From assembly GCF_019636075.1 (NCBI RefSeq), contig NZ_JAHBYG010000009.1:1-64000 (forward strand): a DNA stretch of 64,000 nucleotides, written 5' to 3'. The position numbers and the translations under genes were made by a program. This DNA comes from Ferrovibrio sp. (lineage in GTDB: Bacteria; Pseudomonadota; Alphaproteobacteria; Ferrovibrionales; Ferrovibrionaceae). The notes under the pieces were generated by a model, which saw only the letters and a program-made list of their open reading frames with translations, ran no database searches and was not told the DNA's origin. Below, piece by piece: positions 52,253 through 62,055 of the stretch (its first letter is position 1; every line of letters begins with the position of its first letter).

Positions 52253-53647
52253 TCAGCCGTTGCGATCGAGATTTGCGACGCCCAATGCCTTCAACTTGCG
52301 ATGCAGCGCCGAACGCTCCATGCCGATGAAGCCCGCCGTACGCGATACATTGCCGCCAAAGCGGGTGATCTGCGCCAGCAGATATTCGCGCTCGAACACC
52401 TCGCGCGCCTCACGCAGCGGCAGCGCCATCACTTCGGTCGTGGTTTCCGGCCGCAGCGCGATCGGCGGCGTAGCGCCCAGATCGGGCGGCAGCATATCGG
52501 CATGGATGGCGCCGCGTTGGTCGCCCGGCATCATGACCAGCAACCGCGCGATGGCATTGCGCAACTCGCGCACATTGCCTGGCCATTCCGCAGATTGCAG
52601 CGCCAGCAGCGCATCCTCTGCCAATTCGCGTTCCGACACGCCCTGGCGCTGAGCCTCCAGCTTGACGAAGAATTTCGCCAACAAAGGAATGTCGTCGCGC
52701 CGGTCGCGCAAGGCCGGCACTTTCAACGGCACGACATTCAGACGATGGAACAAATCCTGCCGGAACAGGCCCTGCGCCACCCGAGCGGAAAGATCATGGC
52801 TGGCGCCGCTGACAATGCGCACATCCACCTGCACGCGATTGCGGCCGCCAACGCGCTCGAAACTCTGTTCGGTGAGCACACGGAGAATCTTGGCCTGGGT
52901 TTCCAGCGGCATGTCGGCCACTTCATCCAGAAACAGCGTGCCGCCATGGGCTTCTTCCAGTACGCCCACGCGATGGTTGCGCCCGCCATTGCCGCCGGCC
53001 TCTTCCACACCGAACAATTCCGGTTCCATGCGGTCGGGTGTCATAGCTGCGGCATTCAGCACCACGAAGGGGCCGCCGGCACGGCGCGAGCGGGCATGCA
53101 ACAGACGCGCGGCCAATTCCTTGCCCGAGCCGAGCGGACCGGAAATCAGCACGCGGCTGTTGCTGGGGGCCACGCGTTCGATGGCCTGGCGCAGGGCCTG
53201 GATCGGGGCGGACTGCCCCACCATCTCCGCCGGGCTGCCCGAGCGATGGCGTAATTCCTCGTTCTCGCGCTTCAGCCGCGCCTGTTCCAGGGCGCGTTCC
53301 ACAAGCACCAGCAGGCGGTCGCTCTTGAACGGCTTCTCGATATAATCGTAGGCACCGCGCTTGATGGCGGATACGGCGGTTTCCACATTGCCATGGCCGG
53401 AAATGATAATCACCGGCACATTGGGGTGGTTGCGGGTAATGCGGTCGAGGATTTCCAGGCCATCCAGCTTGCTGCCCTGCAGCCAGATATCCAGGATCAC
53501 CGCGCTTGGGCGGCGGGACTCAACCTCATGCAAGGCAGCATCGGAATCCGCCGCCATGCGGGTTTCATAGCCCTCATCCTCCAGAATGCCGCCGATCAGG
53601 TTGCGGATGTCGGCTTCATCATCGACGATCAGAATATCACGCGCCAT
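52253..53647 (-). CDS. ntrX: Nitrogen-assimilation response regulator NtrX
   Basis: Sigma-54-type response regulator, 464 aa, partner of NtrY. Receiver domain (residues 1-118) with DDEAD and phospho-acceptor Asp in VILDIWLQG. The AAA+ domain (~140-365) has an altered Walker A, ISGPLGSGKELAARLLHARS, and a [20 protein letters not shown] Walker B. The sigma-54 contact loop GAFTGA typical of NtrC is not seen, as is usual for NtrX. C-terminal Fis-like DNA-binding helices (MERSALHRKLKALGV). Gap to ntrY is six bases. Confidence 0.95.
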   Translation of the reverse strand: MARDILIVDDEADIRNLIGGILEDEGYETRMAADSDAALHEVESRRPSAVILDIWLQGSKLDGLEILDRITRNHPNVPVIIISGHGNVETAVSAIKRGAYDYIEKPFKSDRLLVLVERALEQARLKRENEELRHRSGSPAEMVGQSAPIQALRQAIERVAPSNSRVLISGPLGSGKELAARLLHARSRRAGGPFVVLNAAAMTPDRMEPELFGVEEAGGNGGRNHRVGVLEEAHGGTLFLDEVADMPLETQAKILRVLTEQSFERVGGRNRVQVDVRIVSGASHDLSARVAQGLFRQDLFHRLNVVPLKVPALRDRRDDIPLLAKFFVKLEAQRQGVSERELAEDALLALQSAEWPGNVRELRNAIARLLVMMPGDQRGAIHADMLPPDLGATPPIALRPETTTEVMALPLREAREVFEREYLLAQITRFGGNVSRTAGFIGMERSALHRKLKALGVANLDRNG

Positions 53648-53653
53648 GACGTA

Positions 53654-56152
53654 TCAAGCCAATCGTCCGCCGCCAGCCTGCGCCACAGGCATATCCGTCC
53701 CTGCCGTCCGCATGTCGTTTCGCGCCTCTTCACCTAGCGTCTGATCAAGCATCCGGTCCGCATCTTGCGCTTGGCTTTCGCCGATGGCTGCGCGCTTCCC
53801 GCTCCCCGGCTCCGGATTGGTACCCGGCTCCGGATTGGTGCCTGGCTCCGGATCGACTATGCCTTTCGCGGCAATCGGCAGCTTGACTCGGGCCACGCTA
53901 CCACTTTTCGCGTCGGGGGCAAACCGCCGGGCATCCTCCAGGGTGATGCCGCCGCCATGTTCTTCGATGATCTTTTTCACAATGGCAAGCCCCAGGCCGG
54001 TGCCCTTGGCCCGCGTGGTCACATAAGGCTCGAACAACCGGCCAGCCAGGCCCGGCGGCAGGCCGCGGCCGTTATCCATGATGCAAAGCTGGGCTTCGTT
54101 ATCCACTTGGCGCAACTCGATCACGATATGGCCGGGCGGCAGGCTTTCGCCTTCCTCGGTTCCGGCCCTCTCGGCGCCGGGTTTCTCGCGGCCATCTATG
54201 GCATCGAGGGCATTTTGCAGCAGGTTGGTAAAAACCTGCGACAATTGCCGCGCATCGCAGCGCAGCGCCACGGGTTCGGCCGGCAGCCGGCTTTCAAATA
54301 CCACATCGGCACGCGCCACCTGTTGCATGAATACCGCCTGGCGCACGATCTGGTTCAAATCCTCGTCGCGATAGACCGGGCGCGGCATACGGGCGAAAGC
54401 CGAGAACTCATCCACCATACGGCCGATATCGCCCACCTGGCGGATGATGGTGTCGGTGCATTGCGCGAAGATTTCCGGATCGGTGGTCACCTCGCGCAGG
54501 TATTTGCGTTTCAGTCGCTCGGCGGAAAGCTGGATCGGGGTCAGCGGGTTCTTGATTTCATGGGCGATGCGGCGGGCAATATCGGCCCAGGCGGCATTGC
54601 GCTGGGCGGCCACCAGCTCGGTCACATCATCGAAGGTGACCACATAGCCGAGCAATTCATTGCCGGTCATTTCGCGGGCTACACGCACCAGAAGGCTGCG
54701 CGGTACATCGCCGCGTTGCAGCATCACTTGGCCACGCGCCACCTGTTCGGTGGGGTTATCACGCACTTGCTGAAACAGCTCGGCCATTTCCGGTGCCGCT
54801 TCCACGAAAAGCCTGCCGGCCAGACTATCGAAATCGGTTTCCAGCAGCGCCAGCGCCGAAGGGTTGGGCAAGGTTACCCGGCCCACCATATCCACACCGA
54901 TAACGCCGGCCGAAACGCCCGACAACACGGTTTCGGTGAAACGCCGGCGCTCGTCCAATTGCCGGTTGGCGGCAATCAGTTCGGCCTGCTGCACGCCAAG
55001 CTGTTCGGTCATGCGGTTGAACGCGCGGCCGAGATTACCCACCTCGTCGTCATCGGCACGTTCGCTCACCCGGGCATTCAGGTCGCCGGCGCTGATCCGC
55101 TCGGCAGCCGACACCACCTCGCCGATCGGCGTTACCAGCCGCGTGGCGATCAACAGGCTGAACCAGATCGCCAGCAGCAACAGCAGCAGCGAAACCAGCA
55201 CGAACACAATGGCGAAATTCACCTCGATCTGCGAGCGGGTCTGTTCCAGCCGGGTATATTGCGCCGCCGCATCGCGGGTACGCTCCAGTTCCGCCGATAC
55301 CCGGGGATCGATGAAACGACCGACATAAAGAAACAGGTCGAGATAGGCATCCAGCCGCACCAGTGCCCTGACACGGTCTTCGCTATCGGAATTGATGAAG
55401 ATCAACTGCCCGGTGGTGGCATCCTGCAATAGCCGGTCGGTGAATTGATCGAGTTCGAACTGCATGCCGAAACGGGTCTGCGCCACGATCTCGCGGCTGG
55501 AGGTGAATACCATCGCTTCGCTCAGGCCGCGGAGCCGGGCCAGCGACAGCATAGCCTGTTGCAACAGCAGCGAATTGCGCGCCAGCCTTGGCGCCTCGCG
55601 GTTGAGATCGACAGCCATGCCGAGAATATCGGCGCGGATGGTCTTGCGATGCTCCTGCATATACGCCTCGGCCACCGCCACCGAGCCCTTAACGGCGCTG
55701 GTGACACGGTCGCTGAACCAGGTTTGCAGGCCGAGATTGAAAAACAACACGGCAAAGACCGACATCAGAATGGCCGGCGCCGAAGCCACCAGGGCAAACA
55801 GCAGCACGATACGCGCATGCAGGCGCGAGCCGGCAGCACCGCGACGACGCTGCACCCACAGCATGGTGGCACGCCGCGCAACAAGGCTGATCAACCCCAG
55901 CAGCACCACAAGGTCAGATAGCAGCAGCAACTGGGTCTGGCGCAGGGAAACTTCGGTGGCGCCCGGTGTCATCGCCACATAGGTGAGCACACCCATCACC
56001 AACGCGGTGCAGGCGGTGGCGATTTCCAGATACCGGATCAGCCGCACCCGCTGGGTCCAGGCGGTGAAACGCCGCCAGAGCACAGCCCGCCGGCTGGGCG
56101 CCTCGGCAGGATTGGGCATGACAGGACTATCGGCAACGGTTTCCCGGCTCAT
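53654..56152 (-). CDS. ntrY: Nitrogen-regulation sensor histidine kinase NtrY
   Basis: Membrane sensor kinase, 832 aa. About four membrane segments: residues ~38-60, ~75-95, ~112-135 and ~295-318. Then HAMP (IATRLVTPIGEVVSAAERIS), a PAS domain (~390-490), the phospho-His in IARRIAHEIKNPLTPIQLSA (~residue 520) and an ATPase domain with IMDNGRGLPPGL and GTGLGLAIVKKI. The C-terminal ~70 residues are an extra tail with NPEPGT repeats. NtrYX responds to nitrogen, and in some species to redox state. Confidence 0.95.
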   Translation of the reverse strand: MSRETVADSPVMPNPAEAPSRRAVLWRRFTAWTQRVRLIRYLEIATACTALVMGVLTYVAMTPGATEVSLRQTQLLLLSDLVVLLGLISLVARRATMLWVQRRRGAAGSRLHARIVLLFALVASAPAILMSVFAVLFFNLGLQTWFSDRVTSAVKGSVAVAEAYMQEHRKTIRADILGMAVDLNREAPRLARNSLLLQQAMLSLARLRGLSEAMVFTSSREIVAQTRFGMQFELDQFTDRLLQDATTGQLIFINSDSEDRVRALVRLDAYLDLFLYVGRFIDPRVSAELERTRDAAAQYTRLEQTRSQIEVNFAIVFVLVSLLLLLLAIWFSLLIATRLVTPIGEVVSAAERISAGDLNARVSERADDDEVGNLGRAFNRMTEQLGVQQAELIAANRQLDERRRFTETVLSGVSAGVIGVDMVGRVTLPNPSALALLETDFDSLAGRLFVEAAPEMAELFQQVRDNPTEQVARGQVMLQRGDVPRSLLVRVAREMTGNELLGYVVTFDDVTELVAAQRNAAWADIARRIAHEIKNPLTPIQLSAERLKRKYLREVTTDPEIFAQCTDTIIRQVGDIGRMVDEFSAFARMPRPVYRDEDLNQIVRQAVFMQQVARADVVFESRLPAEPVALRCDARQLSQVFTNLLQNALDAIDGREKPGAERAGTEEGESLPPGHIVIELRQVDNEAQLCIMDNGRGLPPGLAGRLFEPYVTTRAKGTGLGLAIVKKIIEEHGGGITLEDARRFAPDAKSGSVARVKLPIAAKGIVDPEPGTNPEPGTNPEPGSGKRAAIGESQAQDADRMLDQTLGEEARNDMRTAGTDMPVAQAGGGRLA
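53806..53853. repeat. 18-bp tandem repeat in the NtrY C-terminal tail
   Basis: CCGGCTCCGGATTGGTAC is repeated two and two-thirds times with small changes and encodes the DPEPGTNPEPGTNPEPGSG segment. The repeat preserves frame and lies beyond the kinase domain. Confidence 0.85.
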
Positions 56153-56214
56153 GGCGGCCAGTCTAGCCGATTCCGCCGGGCTTGCTAACGGTCAGGCCGG
56201 CGGCCTGAAACCGC

Positions 56215-57663
56215 TTATTTCAAACCCCGGATAACCTGGATGTTATGGTCGCGGATCTTCTTGCGCAGCGTATTGCGGTTCAGCCCCAGCAGCGAGGCGG
56301 CCCGAATCTGGTTGCCGCGCGTGGCCGCCAGGCTGAGTGAGATCAGCGGGATTTCCAACTCACGCAGCATGCGATCATACAACCCGTTGGGGGGCAGATC
56401 GTCGCCATGAGCGGCGAAATACTTGGTGAGATGGCGCTCGATGGCACCGGTCAGGGTCTCTTCCTCGCTGGGCTCCGGCGCGCGGGCGGCCTGCGGCGGC
56501 TCGGCCAACTCGTTTTCGATCACCTCGATGCCGATTACGTCGTCGGCATAAAGCGCGGCCAGGCGGCGCACCAGGTTTTCCAGTTCGCGCACATTGCCAG
56601 GCCAGCGATAGCGGCGCAGCCGCTCCATTGCCTCCGGCGACACGGTCTTGATCGGCAGGCCCTGCAGATGCGCCTGGTTGAGGAAGTGGCGCACCAGATC
56701 GGGGATATCCTCGCCGCGCTCGCGCAGCGGCGGCAGGCGCAACGGCACGACATTCAGGCGGTAGAACAAATCCTCGCGGAACAGGCCCTGGTTCACCAAT
56801 TGGCGCAGATCGCGGTTGGTGGCGGCAACGATACGCACATCGGTGCGGATCGCAGTGCGGCCGCCCACGGTGGTATATTCGCCCTGCTGCAACACGCGCA
56901 GCAGACGGGTCTGGGCTTCCAGCGGCATATCGCCGATTTCGTCCAGGAACAGCGTGCCGCCTTCCGATTGCTCGAAACGGCCGGCATAGCGCGCATTGGC
57001 GCCGGTGAAGGCGCCCTTTTCATGGCCGAACAATTCGGATTCGATCAGCTCGCGCGGAATCGCCGCCATGTTGATCGCCACGAAAGGACCATTGCGGCGC
57101 TTGCCGTAATCATGCAGCGCACGCGCCACCAATTCCTTGCCGGTGCCGCTCTCGCCCGAGATCAGCACGGTAAGGTCGGTGCCCATCAGGCGCGCCATCA
57201 CGCGGTAGATTTCCTGCATCGAGGGCGAACGGCCGATCAACGGCAGCTTTTCCTCGTCGGCAACCGCCTCGCTGCTTTCCGAGGGCTGCGCCTTGGGCTG
57301 GCTCAGGGCGCGCTCAACCACCCGCAGCAATTCCTTCAGATCGAAGGGCTTGGGCAGATAATCATAGGCGCCGCGTTCGGCCGCCTTCACGGCGGTGAGC
57401 AGGGTTTTCTGCGCGCTCATCACGATGATCGGCAGATCCGGCCGGATGCGCTTGATGCGCGGCAGCAGGTCCAGCCCGTTTTCGTCCGGCATCACCACAT
57501 CGGTGATGACCAGGTCGCCCTCGCCTTCCGACGCCCAGCGCCACAGCGTGGCGGCATTGCCGGTGGTGCGGACCTGATAGCCCACCCGCCCCAATGCCTG
57601 ATCGAGCACGGTGCGGATGGACCGATCGTCATCTGCGACGAGGATCGTGCCCTTGTTACTCAT
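56215..57663 (-). CDS. ntrC: Nitrogen regulation response regulator NtrC
   Basis: Sigma-54-dependent activator of nitrogen-limitation genes, 482 aa. Receiver (residues 1-118) with phospho-Asp in [12 protein letters not shown] (~54). AAA+ domain (~145-370) with Walker [18 protein letters not shown], the sigma-54 contact [13 protein letters not shown], and [21 protein letters not shown]-terminal Fis-type helix-turn-helix [20 protein letters not shown]. Overlaps ntrB by four bases. Confidence 0.96.
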   Translation of the reverse strand: MSNKGTILVADDDRSIRTVLDQALGRVGYQVRTTGNAATLWRWASEGEGDLVITDVVMPDENGLDLLPRIKRIRPDLPIIVMSAQKTLLTAVKAAERGAYDYLPKPFDLKELLRVVERALSQPKAQPSESSEAVADEEKLPLIGRSPSMQEIYRVMARLMGTDLTVLISGESGTGKELVARALHDYGKRRNGPFVAINMAAIPRELIESELFGHEKGAFTGANARYAGRFEQSEGGTLFLDEIGDMPLEAQTRLLRVLQQGEYTTVGGRTAIRTDVRIVAATNRDLRQLVNQGLFREDLFYRLNVVPLRLPPLRERGEDIPDLVRHFLNQAHLQGLPIKTVSPEAMERLRRYRWPGNVRELENLVRRLAALYADDVIGIEVIENELAEPPQAARAPEPSEEETLTGAIERHLTKYFAAHGDDLPPNGLYDRMLRELEIPLISLSLAATRGNQIRAASLLGLNRNTLRKKIRDHNIQVIRGLK

Positions 57664-58778
57664 GCTAATCCTCCGGACTCCTCGGTTGCCGGGTTATGCA
57701 CCGGCAGCCGCGCACTGAACACGGTACGGCGAGGGCGGCTATCGCATTCGATCACGCCGCCGTGGTCGCCAATGATCTTCGCCACCAATGCAAGACCCAG
57801 GCCGCTGCCATAAGACTTGGTGGTGACGAACGGATCGAACAGATAAGGTCGGATATCCTCGCTCACGCCGGGGCCGTTATCCTGCACGGTCACTTCCAGC
57901 GGCAGATGGATACGATCCCGCGAACCGCGCACGGCCAGCCGCACGCCATGGCGATAGGCCGTGGTCAGCGTAAGCTCGCCGCCCGGATCGCCGCCGATGG
58001 CCTCTACCGCGTTTTTCACCAGATTGAGAAACACCTGGATCAGTTGGTCGCGGTTGCCGAAAACCGGCGGCAGCGAAGGATCGTAGCGTTCGATGAAGCG
58101 TATATTCTTGCCGAAGCCGGCCTGCGCCACCTTGCGCACATGTTCCAGCACCTGATGGATATTCACCGGGCCGCGCTCGATGGGGCGCTTGTCGGAGAAT
58201 ACTTCCATGCCATCCACCAACGCGCAGATGCGGTCGGTTTCATCGCAAATCAGCCGGGTGAGCTCGCGGTCGGCCGGGCTGACGCTGCCCTCTAGCAACT
58301 GCGCGGCGCCCCGGATGCCCGAGAGCGGATTCTTCACCTCATGCGCCAGCACGGCGGCCATGCCGGTGACCGAGCGCGCAGCGCCGCGATGGGTCAACTG
58401 ACGATCGATCTTGGCGGCCATGGAGCGCTCATCCAGCCGCAGGATCACATGGTCGGGCAACTCCGGCACCGGCGAAACCTGCACATCCACCAATCGCTCG
58501 CCAAGCCGCGGCGAACCGAGATCCACATCATATTCCGACACCGTATGGCGATCGCGCTGCACCTGCCCCACAAGCTGCAGGATCGGGCTGCCGAAGGGCA
58601 CGATGTCGCGAATATTCTGCCGGCACAGCATGGCTGAGCCGGAATCGAAAAACTGTTCGGCGGCGGGATTCACATAGGCAATCACGCCCTGCTTGCCCAG
58701 CACCAGGATCGGATTGGGGATCGAGCCGAGCACCAGCGCGGCATCGAGATTGGGCTGATCGATCAGACGTTCGGACAT
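57660..58778 (-). CDS. ntrB: Nitrogen regulation sensor histidine kinase NtrB
   Basis: Soluble kinase/phosphatase controlled by PII, 372 aa. N-terminal PAS domain (residues ~15-110), phospho-His in [20 protein letters not shown] (~residue 150), ATPase motifs [32 protein letters not shown] and [16 protein letters not shown] 58778 lies four bases after the dusB stop; a longer reading would overlap dusB. Member of the dusB-ntrBC-ntrYX transcript. Confidence 0.96.
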   Translation of the reverse strand: MSERLIDQPNLDAALVLGSIPNPILVLGKQGVIAYVNPAAEQFFDSGSAMLCRQNIRDIVPFGSPILQLVGQVQRDRHTVSEYDVDLGSPRLGERLVDVQVSPVPELPDHVILRLDERSMAAKIDRQLTHRGAARSVTGMAAVLAHEVKNPLSGIRGAAQLLEGSVSPADRELTRLICDETDRICALVDGMEVFSDKRPIERGPVNIHQVLEHVRKVAQAGFGKNIRFIERYDPSLPPVFGNRDQLIQVFLNLVKNAVEAIGGDPGGELTLTTAYRHGVRLAVRGSRDRIHLPLEVTVQDNGPGVSEDIRPYLFDPFVTTKSYGSGLGLALVAKIIGDHGGVIECDSRPRRTVFSARLPVHNPATEESGGLA

Positions 58779-58782
58779 CGGA

Positions 58783-59769
58783 TCACGCCGCCAGACGGTC
58801 GAGCACGGGGGCATAGAAATCCCGCACGGCCTGGCGCGCCTCGTCCGGCGCCTCGATCCGCATGATGCGGGTGCGGAATTCAGCCGAACCCGGCAGACCC
58901 TTGGAATACCAGGCCACATGCTTGCGTGCGATCTTGCTGCCGGTATGGGTGCCGTAATGCACCAGCATGGCATCGTAATGCTCGAGCACCAGGGCTTCCT
59001 GTTCGGCAAGCGTAGGATCGGGCAACCGCGTGCCATCGCGCAGGTAGGCCATCACCTGGTTCAAAAACCACGGCTTGCCATAGGCGCCACGACCGATCAT
59101 CACGCCATCGGCGCCCGATTGCTCCAGCGCCGCCTTAGCCTCTTCCAGCGTGGTGATATCGCCGTTCACGATCACCGGGATCGACACGGCTTCCTTCACC
59201 TGGCGCACAAAGCCCCAGTCGGCAGAGCCGTTATACATCTGGCAGCGGGTGCGGCCATGCACCGTCAGCATCCGTATGCCCTCGCCCTCGGCGATCCTGG
59301 CCAGTTCGGGCGCGTTGCGATTGGCATGGTCCCAACCGGTGCGCATCTTCAGGGTGACCGGCAGTTTCACGGCCTTCACCGTGGCGGTGATCAGGCCCTT
59401 GGCATGCTCCAGGTCGCGCATCAGCGCCGAACCGGCATAGCCGTTCACCACCTTCTTCACCGGGCAGCCCATATTGATGTCGATGATGGCGGCGCCCTTG
59501 TCTTCATTCAGGCGCGCGGCTTCGGCCATCACATGGCCTTCGCAGCCGGCAAGCTGCACCGACATGGGAAATTCTTCCGGCGCCACCTCGGCCATCTTCA
59601 GGGATTGGCGCGAGGCACGTACCATCGCCTCGGAAGCGATCATTTCAGACACAACCAACCCCGCCCCGGCGCGCTTGACGAGCCGGCGGAAGGGCAGATC
59701 GGTGACGCCAGACATCGGCGCGAGGATCACCGGATCCTCGATTGTCACGGGGCCAATTTGTATGCTCAT
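58783..59769 (-). CDS. dusB: tRNA-dihydrouridine synthase B (NifR3)
   Basis: FMN enzyme that reduces uridine in the tRNA D-loop, 328 aa. Landmarks: [40 protein letters not shown] (with the catalytic Cys, ~residue 101), [19 protein letters not shown] and [13 protein letters not shown]. It is the first gene of the ntr block, historically called nifR3. A palindrome lies about 60 bases upstream, in the gap shared with ispDF. Confidence 0.96.
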   Translation of the reverse strand: MSIQIGPVTIEDPVILAPMSGVTDLPFRRLVKRAGAGLVVSEMIASEAMVRASRQSLKMAEVAPEEFPMSVQLAGCEGHVMAEAARLNEDKGAAIIDINMGCPVKKVVNGYAGSALMRDLEHAKGLITATVKAVKLPVTLKMRTGWDHANRNAPELARIAEGEGIRMLTVHGRTRCQMYNGSADWGFVRQVKEAVSIPVIVNGDITTLEEAKAALEQSGADGVMIGRGAYGKPWFLNQVMAYLRDGTRLPDPTLAEQEALVLEHYDAMLVHYGTHTGSKIARKHVAWYSKGLPGSAEFRTRIMRIEAPDEARQAVRDFYAPVLDRLAA

Positions 59770-59830
59770 AATTTAGTCATCACTGGATGATGCTCACTTG
59801 TTGGTCAATGTACAAACAAAGGTACCGCAC

Positions 59831-59849
59831 TGCAACATGATTTGTTGCA
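59831..59849. promoter_or_regulatory. Palindrome between dusB-ntr operon and ispDF
   Basis: TGCAACA-TGATT-TGTTGCA is a perfect inverted repeat with 7-base arms in the 128-base divergent gap. The position fits an operator for one or both units. It does not match the NtrC consensus (TGCACC/GGTGCA) exactly. Confidence 0.45.
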
Positions 59850-59897
59850 TCCTGCAGCATTTGCCTTTCCAAGCCCGCCTCGGCTAGGCTGCGCGCC

Positions 59898-61073
59898 ATG
59901 CAAACCAGCGCCCTGATCGTCGCAGGAGGCCGCGGCCATCGCGCCGGCGGCGAAATCCCAAAGCAATATCAATTGCTTGGTGGGATACCCCTGATCACTC
60001 ATAGCATCGCCCGGCTGCTCGCCCATCCGGCCATCGACCGGGTGCAGGTGGTGATCCACCGCGACGACGGCACTTTCTATCATGACGCGATTAAAAATCT
60101 AGCCGACGCCAAAAAATTGGCACCGGCCTGTTTTGGCGGCAGCCAGCGCCAAGACTCTGTGCGCCTCGGGCTGGAGGCCCTGGCGGCCACCAACCCCACC
60201 GATCTGGTGCTGATTCACGACGCGGCAAGACCTTTCGTTACCGAGGCCGAGATCGACCGTCTGCTGGCGGCGCTCACCACCAGCCCAGGGGCCATCCTTG
60301 CGGTGCCGGTGGTGGATACGCTGAAACGTGCCGATGAACAAGGCCGTATGCTCGGCGGCGCGGATCGCACCGGACTTTGGCGTGCACAGACACCGCAAGC
60401 TTTCCACTTTCAGGCCATATTGGATGCCCATCGCGCAGCCGCCGGCCAAAGCCTGACCGACGATGCCGCCGTGGCCGAACAGGCCGGGCTTGCAGTATTA
60501 TGCGTGACCGGCCGCGACGAGAATTTCAAAGTGACGGCACCGGAAGACTTCCAGCGCGCCGAGCGGCAATTGCTGCTGGCCCGGCCTGATATAAGAGTAG
60601 GCCAAGGCTTCGACGTGCATGCCTTCGATGCCGAACCGGGCCGCCGCGCCCTTGTGCTGGCCGGGATCGAACTATCGCACAGCCATGGCCTTGCCGGACA
60701 TTCGGATGCCGATGTGGCATTGCATGCACTCACCGATGCCTTGTTAGGCGCCATCGGCGATGGCGATATCGGCGCACATTTCCCGCCCTCGGACGCGCGC
60801 TGGAAAGGCGTGGCCAGCGAACGCTTTCTGCGCCACGCGGTGGATCTGGTGCATAAGCGCGACGGCCTTATCGCCCATTTGGATCTCACCATCATCTGCG
60901 AGGCACCGAAAGTGGGGCCCTACCGCGAAGCCATGCGCAAGCGCATCGCCGGCATTTGCGGCCTGCCTGTGGATCGCGTGGCGGTGAAGGCCACCACCAC
61001 CGAGAAACTCGGCTTCACCGGTCGGCGCGAAGGCATCGCGGCACAGGCCGTGGCAACGGTTCGCCTGCCATGA
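59898..61073 (+). CDS. ispDF: Bifunctional IspD/IspF
   Basis: Two steps of non-mevalonate isoprenoid synthesis in one chain, 391 aa. N-terminal cytidylyltransferase (residues 1-~225): LIVAGGRGHRAGGEIPKQYQ, LIHDAARPFV, and the RAQTPQAF loop. C-terminal cyclodiphosphate synthase (~230-391): VGQGFDVHAF, GHSDADVALHALTDALLGAI, VKATTTEKLGFTGRREGIAA. The fusion is typical of alphaproteobacteria. The end overlaps pgpA by four bases. Confidence 0.97.
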   Translation: MQTSALIVAGGRGHRAGGEIPKQYQLLGGIPLITHSIARLLAHPAIDRVQVVIHRDDGTFYHDAIKNLADAKKLAPACFGGSQRQDSVRLGLEALAATNPTDLVLIHDAARPFVTEAEIDRLLAALTTSPGAILAVPVVDTLKRADEQGRMLGGADRTGLWRAQTPQAFHFQAILDAHRAAAGQSLTDDAAVAEQAGLAVLCVTGRDENFKVTAPEDFQRAERQLLLARPDIRVGQGFDVHAFDAEPGRRALVLAGIELSHSHGLAGHSDADVALHALTDALLGAIGDGDIGAHFPPSDARWKGVASERFLRHAVDLVHKRDGLIAHLDLTIICEAPKVGPYREAMRKRIAGICGLPVDRVAVKATTTEKLGFTGRREGIAAQAVATVRLP

Positions 61074-61528
61074 TCAACGGCCTGGCCTTCGCGCTTTGCA
61101 CCTGGTTCGGCCTCGGCAAAATGCCCAAGGCGCCAGGAAGCTGGGGTTCGCTGGGCGCCCTGCCCTTTGCCTGGCTGCTGCAAGGCTGGGGCGGCTGGCC
61201 GGCCCTGGCTATCGCGCTTGGCCTGATTTGCCTGCTTTCGCTGTGGGCCGTCGCAATCTATCTGCGCAACTGGCCAGGCGACGATCCCGGCGAGATCGTG
61301 ATCGACGAAGTGGCCGGCCAATGGCTGGTGCTGCTTTTCGTACCGCAGGATTGGCTGCTTTATGCCCTGGGTTTTGTGGTGTTTCGCGTGCTGGATATCT
61401 CCAAGCCCTGGCCGGCCTCCTGGGCCGACAGCCGCCTGCATGGACCGAAAGGCATCCTGCTCGACGACCTGCTAGCGGCGGTGTATGGCTGCCTGATCAT
61501 GGTCGGCGTGCAAAGGATGTTGGCATGA
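61070..61528 (+). CDS. pgpA: Phosphatidylglycerophosphatase A
   Basis: Inner-membrane lipid phosphatase making phosphatidylglycerol, 152 aa. The family's motifs are GKMPKAPGSWGSLGALPFAW and PGDDPGEIVIDEVAGQWLVL, with several membrane segments and KPWPASWADSRLHGPKGILL. ATG 61070 overlaps the ispDF stop (ATGA), and its own stop overlaps pncC, giving a three-gene coupled operon. Confidence 0.94.
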   Translation: MINGLAFALCTWFGLGKMPKAPGSWGSLGALPFAWLLQGWGGWPALAIALGLICLLSLWAVAIYLRNWPGDDPGEIVIDEVAGQWLVLLFVPQDWLLYALGFVVFRVLDISKPWPASWADSRLHGPKGILLDDLLAAVYGCLIMVGVQRMLA

Positions 61529-62040
61529 ACGCTGAAATCGCTTCCGAAATAGAAAAGCTGGCAGCCGAAGTGCTGGCAGCCTGCCGCAAACGCGGGGTGA
61601 TGCTGACAACGGCGGAATCCTGCACCGGCGGCCTGATCGCCGGCGCACTCACCGCGATTGCCGGTTCATCCGACGTGATGGAGCGCGGCTTCGTCACCTA
61701 TTCCAACGAAGCAAAAATCGGCATGCTGCGCGTGCCGGCCGAGATCATCGCCGGGCGCGGCGCGGTAAGCGAGGAAGTGGCGCGCGCCATGGCCGAGGGC
61801 GCGGTGCGCAACAGCAATGCCCAGATCGGCATCGCCTGCACCGGCATTGCCGGCCCGGGAAACAGTTCGGGTGGCGGCTCGGCGGCAAAACCGGTTGGCC
61901 TTGTGCATATCGCCGTGGCGATGGTGCAGGAGGATACGCTGCATGCCGAAATGCGCTATGGCGATATCGGCCGCGCGGAGGTGCGCGAAGCCACGGTGCG
62001 CGATGCGTTGAAGATGGCGCTCAGGATGCTGGGCGCCTGA
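61525..62040 (+). CDS. pncC: Nicotinamide-nucleotide amidase (CinA C-terminal family)
   Basis: Deamidates nicotinamide mononucleotide for NAD recycling. 171 aa: only the CinA C-terminal domain, without the N-terminal MoaB-like part. Landmarks: TTAESCTGGLIAGALTAIAG (catalytic Ser region), VTYSNEAKIGMLRV, VSEEVARAMAEGA and GIACTGIAGPGNSSGG. ATG 61525 overlaps the pgpA stop. The stop lies 15 bases from the convergent mltG stop. Confidence 0.93.
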   Translation: MNAEIASEIEKLAAEVLAACRKRGVMLTTAESCTGGLIAGALTAIAGSSDVMERGFVTYSNEAKIGMLRVPAEIIAGRGAVSEEVARAMAEGAVRNSNAQIGIACTGIAGPGNSSGGGSAAKPVGLVHIAVAMVQEDTLHAEMRYGDIGRAEVREATVRDALKMALRMLGA

Positions 62041-62055
62041 GCTATATGGCCTGAA

